Below are positions 53,435 through 63,884 of a stretch of 64,000 nucleotides of DNA, one piece after another (positions within the stretch are counted from its first letter, which is position 1; each line of letters starts with the position of its first letter). The stretch covers positions 372,001-436,000 of the forward strand of contig NZ_JAHUZE010000001.1 in the NCBI RefSeq assembly GCF_019218265.1. Reading direction: 5' to 3'. The stretch comes from Maritimibacter dapengensis (GTDB lineage: Bacteria > Pseudomonadota > Alphaproteobacteria > Rhodobacterales > Rhodobacteraceae). A program made the position numbers and the translations under genes. The notes beneath the pieces were generated by a model that saw only the letters and a program-made list of their open reading frames with translations, was not told the DNA's origin and did no database searches.

Positions 53435-54628
53435 ATGAACATCCATGAATATCAGGCGAAGGCGCTCCTTCGTGAATACGGTGCCCCGGTCTCCGATGGC
53501 CGTGTCGTGACGAAAGCCGACGAAGCCAAATCGAAGGCGGGCGAAATGGACGGGCCGCTCTGGGTCGTCAAGGCGCAGATCCACGCAGGCGGTCGCGGCA
53601 AGGGCTCCTTCAAGGAAGAGAGCGCGGGCGAAAAAGGCGGTGTCCGTCTTGCCAAGTCGGTCGAAGAGGCCGCCGAAGAAGCCAAGAAGATGCTCGGTCG
53701 CACGCTGGTGACGCATCAGACCGGCCCGGCGGGCAAACAAGTCAACCGCATCTATCTCGAAGACGGCTCGGACATCGAGCGCGAGCTTTACCTCGCGCTG
53801 CTCGTCGACCGCGTGACATCGCGCGTGTCCTTCGTCTGCTCCACCGAAGGCGGGATGGACATCGAGGAAGTCGCAGCCTCCACGCCCGAGAAAATCCTCT
53901 CCTTCTCCGTCGACCCCGCGACCGGCTACCAGCCGTTCCACGGGCGCCGCATCGCGTTCTCGCTCGGTCTCGAAGGACAGCAGATCAAGCAATGCGTGAA
54001 ACTGATGGGTCAGCTCTACCAAGCCTTCATCGAGAAGGACATGGAGATGCTGGAGATCAACCCGCTGATCGTCACCGACGAAGGCAACCTCAAGGTGCTC
54101 GACGCCAAGCTGGGCTTCGACGGCAACGCGCTCTATCGCCAGCCCGACATCGCCAACCTCCGTGACGAGACCGAAGAAGACCCGAAAGAGCTCGAGGCGT
54201 CGAAATACGACCTGAACTACATCGCGCTCGACGGTGAAATCGGCTGCATGGTGAACGGCGCGGGCCTCGCCATGGCGACGATGGACATCATCAAGCTCTA
54301 CGGCGCCGAACCGGCCAACTTCCTCGACGTCGGCGGTGGCGCCACGAAAGAGAAAGTGACCGAGGCGTTCAAGATCATCACCTCCGACAAGAACGTCAAA
54401 GGCATCCTCGTGAACATCTTCGGCGGCATCATGCGGTGCGACGTCATTGCCGAAGGCGTGGTCGCAGCAGTCAAGGAAGTCGGGCTTCAAGTGCCGCTCG
54501 TCGTTCGTCTGGAAGGCACCAATGTCGAAAAGGGCAAGGAGATCATCAATACCTCCGGCCTGAACGTCATCGCGGCCGACAATCTGTCGGACGGTGCCGA
54601 GAAAATCGTGAAAGCGGTGAAAGGGTAA
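53435..54628 (+). CDS. sucC: Succinyl-CoA synthetase beta subunit
   Basis: ATP/GDP-forming succinyl-CoA ligase beta chain, 397 residues as expected. [22 protein letters not shown] is the family N-terminus; the ATP-grasp region has [15 protein letters not shown], and the C-terminal part has [13 protein letters not shown] and [15 protein letters not shown]. The frame is open 28 codons further upstream without family sequence. It heads the suc operon, but its partner sucD is separated from it by a sulfotransferase-like gene. Confidence 0.95.
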   Translation: MNIHEYQAKALLREYGAPVSDGRVVTKADEAKSKAGEMDGPLWVVKAQIHAGGRGKGSFKEESAGEKGGVRLAKSVEEAAEEAKKMLGRTLVTHQTGPAGKQVNRIYLEDGSDIERELYLALLVDRVTSRVSFVCSTEGGMDIEEVAASTPEKILSFSVDPATGYQPFHGRRIAFSLGLEGQQIKQCVKLMGQLYQAFIEKDMEMLEINPLIVTDEGNLKVLDAKLGFDGNALYRQPDIANLRDETEEDPKELEASKYDLNYIALDGEIGCMVNGAGLAMATMDIIKLYGAEPANFLDVGGGATKEKVTEAFKIITSDKNVKGILVNIFGGIMRCDVIAEGVVAAVKEVGLQVPLVVRLEGTNVEKGKEIINTSGLNVIAADNLSDGAEKIVKAVKG

Positions 54629-54726
54629 GTCCCGATGCCGCTGGCACATCCGCGCAATTGCACAGCCTGCCCGGTTTTCGGACCGGTCGGGTCGTGCATG
54701 CGACCAATGGGAGGTGAAGGCCTCTC

Positions 54727-55476
54727 ATGGTGATGACGTTGCCTGTCCACGAACTCGTTTATGTGGCGGTGCCGCTCTGTGCGAGCACATCCGCCAAGGC
54801 CTCCATGTATGGGCTGATGATCCAGCACAACTACGAGGGTTTGAAACGGTCGGGCGAACCGATCCCGATGCATGTGCATTACCCCTATCGCGCCCTGCGC
54901 CCGACGGATTACGGCACGATGGACGACCCCTTCGTCTTCACCGTCATTCGTGATCCGCTCGAGCGTTTCCTGTCGCTCTGGTCCTACAAGGTGATGACCG
55001 AGAAGCGCATCGTCACGGCCAATACCAAACGCCGCAAGGATCGCCACGGTTTGCTGCGCGGTGCGGTGATCGACATCGTGAAACTCGACAAGTTGCCGAC
55101 GGCGACACCCTCGCTCGAGCAATTCGTGATGGAGTTCGACGCGTATTCGGCACGTTACGGGTTTCTCGACCAACTCATGCGTCCTGTCAGCGAGTTTCTG
55201 GGCGACGACCTTTCGGTCTATCACGAGATCTACACGATGGACCGCATCCCCGAGTTGGAAGCGACCATTCGTGAACGGACGGGCGTGGCGGAATACTACA
55301 TCCCAAAGGTCAAGGCGACATCGGCCGAACACCAAGTCTCGCCCGACGATCTTTCCGACCGGGCCTTCGACAGTCTGATGGAACGGCTGGAACCGCATTA
55401 CGCGGAGATGCCCGACCATTTCTCGCGACCGGATCGCGCTTCCCGCGCCGGCACCCATACGAAGAAGGCGAGCTGA
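54727..55476 (+). CDS. Sulfotransferase-like protein inserted between sucC and sucD
   Basis: The 249-residue protein resembles the carbohydrate sulfotransferase (Sulfotransfer_2) group. The 3'-phosphate-binding motif FTVIRDPLERFLSLWSYKV is clear; the 5'-phosphosulfate loop is PLCASTSAKASMYG, less canonical than the usual PKxGST. If active it would move sulfate from PAPS to a sugar or small molecule, but the weak loop leaves this open. GGAGGTGAAGG precedes the ATG. It sits 98 bases after sucC and 59 before sucD in the same orientation, so it is expressed with TCA genes. Confidence 0.65.
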   Translation: MVMTLPVHELVYVAVPLCASTSAKASMYGLMIQHNYEGLKRSGEPIPMHVHYPYRALRPTDYGTMDDPFVFTVIRDPLERFLSLWSYKVMTEKRIVTANTKRRKDRHGLLRGAVIDIVKLDKLPTATPSLEQFVMEFDAYSARYGFLDQLMRPVSEFLGDDLSVYHEIYTMDRIPELEATIRERTGVAEYYIPKVKATSAEHQVSPDDLSDRAFDSLMERLEPHYAEMPDHFSRPDRASRAGTHTKKAS

Positions 55477-55535
55477 CATGACACAGCGCCGCCTTGCACC
55501 CAATCTGAACGAAAAGTCCCAAGAAGGAGGCCCGC

Positions 55536-56420
55536 ATGGCCATTCTCGTTGATGAAAACACCAAGGTGATCTGCCAGGGCTTCACCGGCTCGCAGGGCAC
55601 GTTCCACTCCGAACAGGCCATCGCCTATGGCACGAAAATGGTTGGCGGCGTGACCCCCGGCAAAGGCGGTCAGACGCATCTCGACCTGCCGGTGTTCGAT
55701 AGCGTCCACGAAGCCAAGGCCAAGACCGAAGCGAACGCATCGGTCATCTACGTTCCGCCGCCCTTCGCGGCAGATTCGATCCTCGAAGCCATCGACGCCG
55801 AGATGGAGCTGATCGTGTGCATCACCGAAGGCATCCCGGTCCTCGACATGATGAAGGTCAAGCGCGCGCTGATCGACAGCAAATCGCGCCTGATCGGGCC
55901 GAACTGTCCGGGCGTCATCACGCCGGACGCCTGCAAGATCGGCATCATGCCGGGCCACATCCACAAGCGTGGTTCGGTCGGGGTCGTGTCGCGCTCCGGT
56001 ACGCTCACCTACGAAGCGGTGAAGCAGACCGCCGACATCGGGCTGGGCCAGTCGACCGCCGTGGGCATCGGCGGCGACCCGATCAAGGGAACCGAGCATA
56101 TCGACGTGCTCGACATGTTCCTGGACGACGATGAGACGCAGTCGATCATCATGATCGGTGAAATCGGCGGCACTGCCGAAGAAGAAGCCGCCGAGTTCCT
56201 TGCCGAACAGCGCAAGAAAGGCCGGTGGAAGCCGGTCGCAGGCTTCATCGCCGGGCGCACCGCCCCTCCGGGCCGCCGCATGGGCCACGCTGGCGCAATC
56301 GTGTCTGGCGGTCAGGGCGATGCCGAGTCCAAGATCGAGGCCATGAAATCGGCCGGTATCGTGGTGGCGGACAGCCCCGCGACGCTGGGCGAAGCGGTGC
56401 AGGAAGCCATCGCGAAGTAA
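55536..56420 (+). CDS. sucD: Succinyl-CoA synthetase alpha subunit
   Basis: The alpha chain has 294 residues and carries the phosphohistidine: [17 protein letters not shown] contains the active-site His. CoA-binding and family signatures are [53 protein letters not shown] and [18 protein letters not shown] is six bases before the ATG. With SucC it makes succinate and ATP from succinyl-CoA. Confidence 0.95.
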   Translation: MAILVDENTKVICQGFTGSQGTFHSEQAIAYGTKMVGGVTPGKGGQTHLDLPVFDSVHEAKAKTEANASVIYVPPPFAADSILEAIDAEMELIVCITEGIPVLDMMKVKRALIDSKSRLIGPNCPGVITPDACKIGIMPGHIHKRGSVGVVSRSGTLTYEAVKQTADIGLGQSTAVGIGGDPIKGTEHIDVLDMFLDDDETQSIIMIGEIGGTAEEEAAEFLAEQRKKGRWKPVAGFIAGRTAPPGRRMGHAGAIVSGGQGDAESKIEAMKSAGIVVADSPATLGEAVQEAIAK

Positions 56421-56481
56421 CAGATCGCGTGCGGGGCGGTATCCTCCGCCCTGCGCGAAACCCCATCTTTCAGGTGACGTC

Positions 56482-59469
56482 ATGACGGACCAAAGCCCTA
56501 ACGACCAGTTCCACGCCTCTTCTTTCATGCAGGGGCAAAACGCCGAATATCTCGAACAGCTCTATGCGCAATATGCCAATGACCCGAACGCGGTCGACGC
56601 AGCGTGGCAGGAGTTCTTTCGTGCCCTTGGCGATACCGAGGTCGAGGTCAAACGCGAGGCGCAAGGTCCGTCCTGGATGCGCACCGACTGGCCGCCGCAG
56701 CCCGATGACGAACTGACCCATGCGCTCGATGGCATGTGGCCCGCCGAACGCCCGTCAGTGTCTGAAGCCGATCCCAAGGACCTTGCGAAAAAGATCGCGG
56801 ACAAGGCGAACAACAAGCAGGTCGAGATTTCCGAAGACGCGATCAAACGCGCCGTGCTGGACTCGGTGCGTGCGCTCATGATTATTCGGGCCTATCGCAT
56901 CCGGGGTCACCTGATCGCCGACATCGACCCGCTCGGTATGCGCGACAAGACGCCCCATCCGGAACTCGACCCGAAAAGCTACGGGTTTACCGAAGCCGAC
57001 ATGGACCGCCCGATCTTCATCGACAAGGTGCTGGGGCTCGACGTCGCTTCGATGCGTCAGATCATCGAGATCGTCCAGCGCACGTATTGCGGTACGTTTG
57101 CGCTGCAATACATGCATATTTCCGACCCGGAGGAATCCGGCTGGCTCAAGGAGCGGATCGAGGGCTTCGGCAAGGAGATCACCTTTACCCGCGAAGGCCG
57201 CCGCGCCATTCTGAACAAGTTGGTCGAGGCCGAGGGCTTCGAGAAGTTCCTCCATGTCAAATACATGGGCACCAAGCGGTTCGGCCTGGACGGGGGCGAA
57301 GCGCTCATCCCGGCGATGGAGCAGATCATCAAGCGCGGCGGTAGTCTCGGCGCGAAAGAGATCGTCGTGGGTATGCCTCACCGTGGTCGTTTGAACATCC
57401 TCGCCAACGTCATGGCGAAACCCTATCGCGCGATTTTCAACGAGTTTCAGGGCGGGTCGTTCAAACCCGAAGACGTGGACGGGTCGGGGGACGTGAAATA
57501 CCACCTCGGCGCGTCCAGCGACCGGGAATTCGACGGCAACAATGTGCACCTGTCCCTGACCGCGAACCCCTCGCACCTCGAGGCGGTGAATCCCGTGGTA
57601 CTGGGCAAATGCCGGGCCAAGAGCCAGCAGCTGGGCGACGAGGACCACACGCAGGTCATCCCGATCCTGCTCCATGGTGACGCGGCCTTCGCCGGTCAGG
57701 GGGTCGTGGCCGAATGTTTCCAGCTTTCGGGCATTCGCGGCCACCGCACCGGCGGCACCATGCATATCGTGGTGAACAACCAGATCGGCTTCACCACCGC
57801 GCCGCATTTCTCGCGCACCTCGCCTTATCCGACGGACATCGCGCTGATGGTCGAGGCGCCGATCTTCCACGTGAACGGAGACGATCCCGAGGCCGTGGTC
57901 CATGCCGCCAAGGTCGCGACGGAATTCCGCCAGAAATTCCACAAGGACGTGGTCATCGACATCTTCTGCTACCGCCGCTTCGGTCACAACGAAGGCGACG
58001 AGCCGATGTTCACAAACCCGGAGATGTACAAACAGATCAAGACCCACAAGACGACGCTTCAGCTCTACACCGAGCGGCTCGTGCAGGACGGTCTGATTCC
58101 GGAAGGCGAAATCGAAGACATGAAGGCGGCGTTTCAGTCGCACCTCAACGAGGAATTCGAGAGCGGCAAGGAATACAAGCCGAACAAGGCCGACTGGCTC
58201 GATGGCCGCTGGTCTCACCTGGACAAGCAGGGAGAGGATTACCAGCGCGGCGAAACCGCTATTTCCAAGAAGGCGCTGGAAGAGGTCGGCAAGGCGCTGA
58301 CCACCGCGCCGGAAGGTCTTGTGACGCACAAGACCGTCGGGCGGCTCCTCGAAAGCAAGGCCAAGATGTTCAAGAGCGGCAAGGGCTTTGACTGGGCCAC
58401 CGCGGAAGCGATCGCGTTCGGCTCACTTCTGACCGAGGGCTACCCGGTCCGGCTCGCCGGGCAGGATTCCACGCGCGGCACGTTTTCGCAGCGCCATTCC
58501 GGGATTGTCGATCAGAACACCGAGGAACGCTATTACCCGCTGAACAACATCAAGGCGGGTCAGGCGCGGTATGAAGTCATCGACTCGATGCTTTCGGAAT
58601 ACGCGGTGCTCGGTTTCGAATACGGCTTTTCGCTTGCCGAGCCGAACGCGCTCACGTTGTGGGAAGCACAGTTCGGCGACTTCGCAAACGGCGCGCAGAT
58701 CATGTTCGACCAGTTCATTTCGTCCGGTGAATCGAAATGGCTCCGCATGTCCGGCCTCGTCTGCCTGCTGCCCCATGGCTACGAAGGGCAGGGGCCGGAG
58801 CACTCCTCGGCCCGCCTCGAACGGTTCCTGCAAATGTGCGGTGCCGACAACTGGATCGTGGCCAATTGCTCGACCCCGGCGAACTACTTCCACATCCTGC
58901 GGCGGCAGCTTCACCGTTCCTACCGCAAACCGCTGATCCTGATGACGCCGAAGTCGCTCTTGCGCCACAAGCTCTGCGTCTCCGATGCGGCGGATTTCAC
59001 CAAGGGTTCGTCTTTCCACCGCATCCTGTGGGACGATGCCGACCGCGAAAACGGCACGGGCCGGTCGGAAAACAAGCTGAAGGAAGACAAGAACATCAAG
59101 CGCGTCGTGATGTGCTCCGGCAAAGTCTATTACGACCTGCTCGAAGAACGCGACAACCGCGGGATCGACGATGTCTACCTTATGCGGCTCGAGCAATTCT
59201 ACCCGTTCCCGGCTCTGAGCCTCGTAAAGGAGCTTGAGAGGTTCCCGGACGCCGATGTCGTCTGGTGTCAGGAAGAACCGAAGAACCAGGGCGCCTGGAC
59301 CTTCGTCGAGCCGAACATCGAATGGGTGCTGTCGCGTATCCGCAAGGATGGCTCGCGCCCGATCTACGTGGGGCGCGCGGCCTCGGCCTCGCCGGCGACG
59401 GGCCTTGCCAGCCAGCACAAAGCACAACAACAGGCGCTCGTGAATGACGCGCTGACCATCGAAGGATAA
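56482..59469 (+). CDS. sucA: 2-oxoglutarate dehydrogenase E1 component
   Basis: Thiamine diphosphate-dependent E1 of the oxoglutarate dehydrogenase complex, 995 residues, normal length. The N-terminal segment [21 protein letters not shown]-like region, [31 protein letters not shown] and [11 protein letters not shown] (ThDP and Mg binding), [19 protein letters not shown] and [23 protein letters not shown] are all conserved. It is followed four bases later by sucB. Confidence 0.95.
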   Translation: MTDQSPNDQFHASSFMQGQNAEYLEQLYAQYANDPNAVDAAWQEFFRALGDTEVEVKREAQGPSWMRTDWPPQPDDELTHALDGMWPAERPSVSEADPKDLAKKIADKANNKQVEISEDAIKRAVLDSVRALMIIRAYRIRGHLIADIDPLGMRDKTPHPELDPKSYGFTEADMDRPIFIDKVLGLDVASMRQIIEIVQRTYCGTFALQYMHISDPEESGWLKERIEGFGKEITFTREGRRAILNKLVEAEGFEKFLHVKYMGTKRFGLDGGEALIPAMEQIIKRGGSLGAKEIVVGMPHRGRLNILANVMAKPYRAIFNEFQGGSFKPEDVDGSGDVKYHLGASSDREFDGNNVHLSLTANPSHLEAVNPVVLGKCRAKSQQLGDEDHTQVIPILLHGDAAFAGQGVVAECFQLSGIRGHRTGGTMHIVVNNQIGFTTAPHFSRTSPYPTDIALMVEAPIFHVNGDDPEAVVHAAKVATEFRQKFHKDVVIDIFCYRRFGHNEGDEPMFTNPEMYKQIKTHKTTLQLYTERLVQDGLIPEGEIEDMKAAFQSHLNEEFESGKEYKPNKADWLDGRWSHLDKQGEDYQRGETAISKKALEEVGKALTTAPEGLVTHKTVGRLLESKAKMFKSGKGFDWATAEAIAFGSLLTEGYPVRLAGQDSTRGTFSQRHSGIVDQNTEERYYPLNNIKAGQARYEVIDSMLSEYAVLGFEYGFSLAEPNALTLWEAQFGDFANGAQIMFDQFISSGESKWLRMSGLVCLLPHGYEGQGPEHSSARLERFLQMCGADNWIVANCSTPANYFHILRRQLHRSYRKPLILMTPKSLLRHKLCVSDAADFTKGSSFHRILWDDADRENGTGRSENKLKEDKNIKRVVMCSGKVYYDLLEERDNRGIDDVYLMRLEQFYPFPALSLVKELERFPDADVVWCQEEPKNQGAWTFVEPNIEWVLSRIRKDGSRPIYVGRAASASPATGLASQHKAQQQALVNDALTIEG

Positions 59470-59473
59470 GATC

Positions 59474-61009
59474 ATGAGCACTGAAGTTCGTGTGCCCACG
59501 CTTGGCGAAAGCGTCACCGAAGCCACCGTCGCGACCTGGTTCAAGCAACCGGGCGACGCGGTCGAGGCCGATGAAATGCTCTGCGAGCTGGAAACCGACA
59601 AGGTGACGGTCGAAGTCCCGTCGCCGGCCGCCGGCACGATGGGCGAGCTCGTCGCGAACGAGGGTGACACGGTCGGCGTCGACGCGCTTCTCGCCACGAT
59701 CGAAGAGGGCGGCTCTGCTGGCAAGTCCGCCTCTGCCAAGAAAGAAGAGCCGAAGAAAGAAGCCAAATCCTCGGACAGCGAAGCAGATTCCGGCGGCAGC
59801 GGCGAAGAGGTGGACATCATGGTCCCCGCGCTGGGCGAAAGCGTGAGCGAGGCGACGGTCTCGACCTGGTTCAAGAAGGAAGGCGACAGTGTCGCAGCCG
59901 ACGAGATGCTGTGCGAACTCGAGACCGACAAGGTCTCTGTCGAAGTGCCTGCACCGGCGGCAGGCACGATCACCAAGATCCTCGCAGGCGAAGGCGAGAC
60001 CGTCGAAGCAGGCGGCAAGCTCGGCGTCATGACATCCGGCGGCGGCGCTGCTGCCGCGCCGAAGTCCGAAGCGAAGGAAGAGAGCGCCCCGGCCTCGTCC
60101 TCGGCCGGCGATAAAGACGTCGAAGACGCGCCTTCGGCCAAGAAGATGATGGCGGAGAAGGGCATCGACCCGTCCGACGTCCAAGGCACGGGCCGCGACG
60201 GGCGCATCATGAAAGAAGATGTGCAGGCCGCGATCTCCTCGACCAAATCCAGCTCGACCCCGGCACCTGCCGCGCAAGCGCCTCGTGCACCGGTTTCGGC
60301 AAATGACGAGGCCCGCGAAGAGCGCGTGAAGATGACGCGCCTGCGTCAGACCATCGCGCGCCGCCTGAAAGAAGCCCAGAACACCGCCGCGATGCTCACC
60401 ACCTACAACGAGGTGGACATGACCGCGGTGATGGAGCTTCGCAACGAATACAAAGACCTCTTCTTCAAGAAGCACGGCATCAAGCTCGGCTTCATGTCCT
60501 TCTTCGTGAAAGCCTGCTGCCACGCGCTGAAGGAAGTGCCGGACGTCAATGCCGAGATCGACGGCACCGACGTGATCTACAAGAATTACGTTCATATGGG
60601 CGTGGCCGTCGGCACGCCGACCGGTCTCGTCGTTCCGGTCGTGCGCGACGCCGACCAGATGAGCTTCCACGCGATCGAGGACAAGATCTCGGAACTGGGC
60701 AAGCGCGCCCGGGACGGCAAGCTGTCGATGGCCGAGATGCAGGGCGGCTCGTTCACCATCTCGAACGGCGGTGTCTATGGCTCGCTCATGTCCTCGCCGA
60801 TCCTGAACCCGCCGCAATCGGGCATCCTCGGCATGCACAAGATCCAGGACCGTCCCATGGTCGTCGATGGCGAAATCAAGATCCGCCCGATGATGTACCT
60901 GGCGCTGTCCTACGACCACCGTATCGTCGACGGCAAAGGTGCCGTGACCTTCCTCGTCCGCGTCAAGGAAGCGCTCGAGGATCCGCGTCGCTTGTTGATG
61001 GATCTGTAA
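59474..61009 (+). CDS. sucB: 2-oxoglutarate dehydrogenase E2 component with two lipoyl domains
   Basis: Dihydrolipoyl succinyltransferase, 511 residues. Two nearly identical lipoyl domains (about 1-78 and 113-188) each have the lipoylated lysine in ETDKV (Lys43 and Lys153). An acidic Ala/Ser/Lys-rich linker separates them. The E3-binding domain is at about 222-258, and the catalytic domain ends with [12 protein letters not shown] (His482, Asp486). E. coli SucB has one lipoyl domain and about 405 residues; the duplicated form is known in Rhodobacter-type bacteria. Confidence 0.94.
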   Translation: MSTEVRVPTLGESVTEATVATWFKQPGDAVEADEMLCELETDKVTVEVPSPAAGTMGELVANEGDTVGVDALLATIEEGGSAGKSASAKKEEPKKEAKSSDSEADSGGSGEEVDIMVPALGESVSEATVSTWFKKEGDSVAADEMLCELETDKVSVEVPAPAAGTITKILAGEGETVEAGGKLGVMTSGGGAAAAPKSEAKEESAPASSSAGDKDVEDAPSAKKMMAEKGIDPSDVQGTGRDGRIMKEDVQAAISSTKSSSTPAPAAQAPRAPVSANDEAREERVKMTRLRQTIARRLKEAQNTAAMLTTYNEVDMTAVMELRNEYKDLFFKKHGIKLGFMSFFVKACCHALKEVPDVNAEIDGTDVIYKNYVHMGVAVGTPTGLVVPVVRDADQMSFHAIEDKISELGKRARDGKLSMAEMQGGSFTISNGGVYGSLMSSPILNPPQSGILGMHKIQDRPMVVDGEIKIRPMMYLALSYDHRIVDGKGAVTFLVRVKEALEDPRRLLMDL

Positions 61010-61063
61010 GGTTCGGTGGGTTCGCACCCACCCTTCCGACCCGGCCAATCGGAGGCTCACTGA

Positions 61064-61456
61064 ATGTCCATCGCGCTCACGGGAATGGTCGCATTCGCCG
61101 CGCTGGTGCTCGTTCACGTCAGCGTGGACAGCTTCCTGCTCAAAGGTTCGGTGGGTAATGCCTGGACGGTGGGGCCGCGTGACAGGGACCCGGAGGCGGG
61201 GCCTTACGCGCGCCGGGCTCATCGTGCGCTTTGGAACTTTCTCGAAACCGCGCCCGCTTTTCTCGCCCTCGCCGTCGTCGCCACGCTCACCACACGTGGC
61301 GGGCTGTGGGTGACGTGGGGCGTGGCGCTCTACCTCGCGGGACGTGTCCTGTATCTGCCCGCTTATATCGCCGGAGTGCCGTGGCTGCGCACGATCATCT
61401 GGCAGGTTTCCATGATCGGCATCGTTGCCATGCTGATCGGCATCGTGACAGGGTAG
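61064..61456 (+). CDS. MAPEG-family membrane protein
   Basis: The 130-residue protein has four hydrophobic helices and the MAPEG pattern RRAHRALWNFLETAPAFLALAVVATL, with RVLYLPAYIAGVPWLRTIIW near the end. MAPEG proteins are glutathione- or eicosanoid-related membrane enzymes in eukaryotes; bacterial ones have unknown roles. GGAGG is present upstream. It lies between sucB and lpd, and a second MAPEG paralogue lies 430 bases downstream. Confidence 0.75.
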   Translation: MSIALTGMVAFAALVLVHVSVDSFLLKGSVGNAWTVGPRDRDPEAGPYARRAHRALWNFLETAPAFLALAVVATLTTRGGLWVTWGVALYLAGRVLYLPAYIAGVPWLRTIIWQVSMIGIVAMLIGIVTG

Positions 61457-61460
61457 GGTC

Positions 61461-61775
61461 ATGACCGACGATCAACACACCGACCGTTCCGGCGAAGTCC
61501 GCGCGCAGCTCGACGCGGTCGAGGCGCAATTGCCGACAACCCGCAGCATCCTGACATCCTGGGCGATCCGTGTCGCGATCGTGGCCGCGCTCATCTATGC
61601 CATCATCCAGTGGCGCGAGACCGACATGACCTGGTTCCTGCCGCTTGCCGCGATTTATGCGGCGGTTTCGCTCATCCTCGCCTTCATCATGCGCGGCGTT
61701 CAGGTGCGCAGCTTCGAGAAGCAGCGGCAGAAGATGGAGACGATGCTGAACGACATGGATCGCCACGATGATTGA
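61461..61775 (+). CDS. Small hypothetical membrane protein (104 aa)
   Basis: A 104-residue protein with a short hydrophilic N-terminus, two hydrophobic helices (about 31-47 and 54-77) and a charged, probably helical C-terminal tail (FEKQRQKMETMLNDMDRHDD). No family is recognised. It follows the first MAPEG gene by four bases and overlaps the small frame after it, so it belongs to the sucB-lpd part of the operon. Confidence 0.65.
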   Translation: MTDDQHTDRSGEVRAQLDAVEAQLPTTRSILTSWAIRVAIVAALIYAIIQWRETDMTWFLPLAAIYAAVSLILAFIMRGVQVRSFEKQRQKMETMLNDMDRHDD

Positions 61776-61893
61776 TGCACCCCACCTCGGTTCTCGTTTC
61801 TGGTCAGGCGCACCGGTGTACGGGCCGACGGCCTGTCTCGTGATCCATGCACCGAAAGAGACCGAAGTCGAAACCTGCGAGGCGTTGCAATGA
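61768..61893 (+). CDS. Possible small ORF (41 aa) linking two genes
   Basis: The ATG at 61768 opens a 41-codon frame (MIDAPHLGSRFWSGAP at the start) whose stop overlaps the ATG of the second MAPEG gene (ATGA) and whose start overlaps the end of the previous gene by eight bases. This chain of overlaps suggests translational coupling, but the peptide has no recognisable motif and no own ribosome site that I can name, so it may not be a real protein. Confidence 0.35.
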   Translation: MIDAPHLGSRFWSGAPVYGPTACLVIHAPKETEVETCEALQ

Positions 61894-62300
61894 CCCCTGA
61901 ACTCACCGCACTTGCGCTCGCAGGTCTGCTGCACATCGTCGGGTTCTCTGCATATTCGGTCATGGCCAACGTCGATGTGGGGACGGGTTACACCACCTCG
62001 CCACGCGACCGTGCACCGTCGCGCGAATTGCGGCAGGTGACGGCACGGCTCGGGCGCGCCTATGACAATTCAGCCGCCATGATCGGGCTCTTCGCGGGCG
62101 GCTGCCTTCTGGTCGTCGTGGCTGGAGCGGACAACCTTTTCACCGCGATTTTCGCCTATCTCTACGTCGCCCTGCGTGCGCTATACATCTTCGCCTATGC
62201 GCGAGGCTGGCGCCCCTGGCGGTCGTTCATCTGGCTCGGTGCGCTGACGTGCTGCGCATTGCTTTATCTGACCGCTTTGATCTTCGGGATGGCGGCATGA
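61890..62300 (+). CDS. MAPEG-family membrane protein (second paralogue)
   Basis: The 136-residue protein has four hydrophobic helices. RLGRAYDNSAAMIGLFAGGCLLVVVAG and LRALYIFAYARGWRPWRSFIWL correspond to the MAPEG core of the paralogue encoded at 61064, so the two probably arose by duplication. It is 80 bases before lpd. A role connected with the oxoglutarate dehydrogenase complex is not established. Confidence 0.7.
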   Translation: MTPELTALALAGLLHIVGFSAYSVMANVDVGTGYTTSPRDRAPSRELRQVTARLGRAYDNSAAMIGLFAGGCLLVVVAGADNLFTAIFAYLYVALRALYIFAYARGWRPWRSFIWLGALTCCALLYLTALIFGMAA

Positions 62301-62380
62301 CACGGAACCCGCGACGCATACGGCCCGGACACGAGGCACTTTCGCGCGTCGCTTTCGAATTTTTGCCAAAGGAGTAAGTC

Positions 62381-63772
62381 ATGGCAGACTATGATGTGAT
62401 CGTAATCGGCTCGGGTCCCGGCGGCTATGTCTGCGCCATCCGCTGCGCGCAACTCGGTCTCAAGACCGCCTGCGTCGAAGGCCGTGAGACGCTGGGCGGC
62501 ACCTGTCTGAATGTCGGCTGCATTCCGTCGAAGGCGCTGCTGCACGCGTCTCACATGCTGCATGAAGCCGAAGAGAACTTCACAAAGATGGGCCTCAAGG
62601 GCAAGTCGCCCTCGGTCGACTGGAAACAGATGCTCGCCTACAAGGACGACGTCATCGGCCAGAACACCAAGGGCATCGAATTCCTGTTCAAGAAGAACAA
62701 GGTCGATTGGCTCAAGGGTTGGGGCAAGATCACCGGCAAGGGCGAGGTTCAGGTCGGCGACGACACGTACAAGGCCAAGAATATCGTCATTGCCACGGGG
62801 TCGGAGGTTTCCACGCTTCCGGGCGTCGAGGTCAACAATGCCGGCGGCGTTGTCGTGGACAGCACCGGCGCGCTCGCGCTTCCGAAGGTGCCGAAAAAGA
62901 TGGTGGTGATCGGAGCGGGCGTGATCGGGCTTGAGATGGGGTCGGTCTATGCCCGTCTCGGGACCGAGGTGACGGTCGTGGAATATCTCGATCACATCAC
63001 CCCCGGCATGGATGCCGAAGTCAGCCGGGCATTCCAGAAACTCCTGAAAAAGCAGGGGCTAAACTTCATTCTCGGCGCGGCGGTCCAGGGCGTGGAAGAG
63101 CTGAAGACCAAGGCGAAAGTGACTTACAGGCTCAAGAAAGACGACAGCGAAGAAGTGCTGGACGCCGATGTTGTCCTCGTCGCGACAGGCCGGCGCGCCT
63201 TTACTGACGGGCTGGGGCTATCGGAGGTCGGTGTAGAGGTCACGGACCGCGGCGTGGTCGAAGTCGATCACTGGAAAACCAATGTCGACGGCATCTGGGC
63301 CATTGGCGATGCCACTCCGGGCCCGATGCTTGCGCACAAGGCCGAGGACGAAGGCATGGCCGCCGCCGAAGCCATCGCTGGGCAGGCGGGCCACGTGAAT
63401 TACGACGTGATCCCGAGCGTGATCTACACCGCGCCCGAAGTCGCTGCGGTTGGCAAGACCGAGGAACAGCTCAAAGACGAAGGCCGCGACTACAAAGTCG
63501 GCAAGTTCAGCTTCATGGGCAACGGGCGCGCCAAGGCCGTGTTCGAGGCGGACGGCTTCGTGAAAATCCTTGCGGACAAGAAAACCGACCGCATCCTCGG
63601 CGTTCACATTATCGGCCCTTCGGCGGGCGATCTGATCCACGAAGCCTGTGTCGCGATGGAATTCGGTGCGGCGGCCGAAGACCTCGCGCGAACCTGCCAC
63701 GCGCATCCCACGTTCTCCGAAGCCGTGCGCGAAGCCGCGCTGGCCTGCGGAGACGGTCCGATCCATAGCTGA
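62381..63772 (+). CDS. lpd: Dihydrolipoyl dehydrogenase (E3)
   Basis: FAD enzyme of 463 residues that reoxidises the lipoyl groups of SucB. The FAD site is [21 protein letters not shown], the redox disulfide is Cys42-Cys47 in [16 protein letters not shown], the NAD site is [19 protein letters not shown] and the catalytic His-Glu pair is in [23 protein letters not shown] precedes the start. It ends the suc operon and is followed by a strong terminator. Confidence 0.95.
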   Translation: MADYDVIVIGSGPGGYVCAIRCAQLGLKTACVEGRETLGGTCLNVGCIPSKALLHASHMLHEAEENFTKMGLKGKSPSVDWKQMLAYKDDVIGQNTKGIEFLFKKNKVDWLKGWGKITGKGEVQVGDDTYKAKNIVIATGSEVSTLPGVEVNNAGGVVVDSTGALALPKVPKKMVVIGAGVIGLEMGSVYARLGTEVTVVEYLDHITPGMDAEVSRAFQKLLKKQGLNFILGAAVQGVEELKTKAKVTYRLKKDDSEEVLDADVVLVATGRRAFTDGLGLSEVGVEVTDRGVVEVDHWKTNVDGIWAIGDATPGPMLAHKAEDEGMAAAEAIAGQAGHVNYDVIPSVIYTAPEVAAVGKTEEQLKDEGRDYKVGKFSFMGNGRAKAVFEADGFVKILADKKTDRILGVHIIGPSAGDLIHEACVAMEFGAAAEDLARTCHAHPTFSEAVREAALACGDGPIHS

Positions 63773-63798
63773 CGCTCCGTCGTCGATACGAAAACGTC

Positions 63799-63826
63799 AA
63801 AGGCCGGGGCAGGACCCCGGCCTTTT
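63799..63826 (+). terminator. Rho-independent terminator after lpd
   Basis: AAAGGCCGGGG pairs perfectly with CCCCGGCCTTT over a 5-base loop (CAGGA), and the stem runs into TTTT. It lies 27 bases after the lpd stop and ends the suc operon. The A and T flanks make it potentially bidirectional, so it could also serve a minus-strand gene entering from the right. Confidence 0.85.
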
Positions 63827-63884
63827 GCTGCATGGGGGCATGCAGCGTCGGAGGAGGCAGGACATTGCCCTCCGATGGTCACTT

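Noticed and set aside
59180-61462. 760-codon open frame on the minus strand opposite sucB
   Set aside because: It lies opposite sucA/sucB, which have clear family motifs; such long antisense frames arise from GC-rich third positions, and the translation has no recognisable domain.
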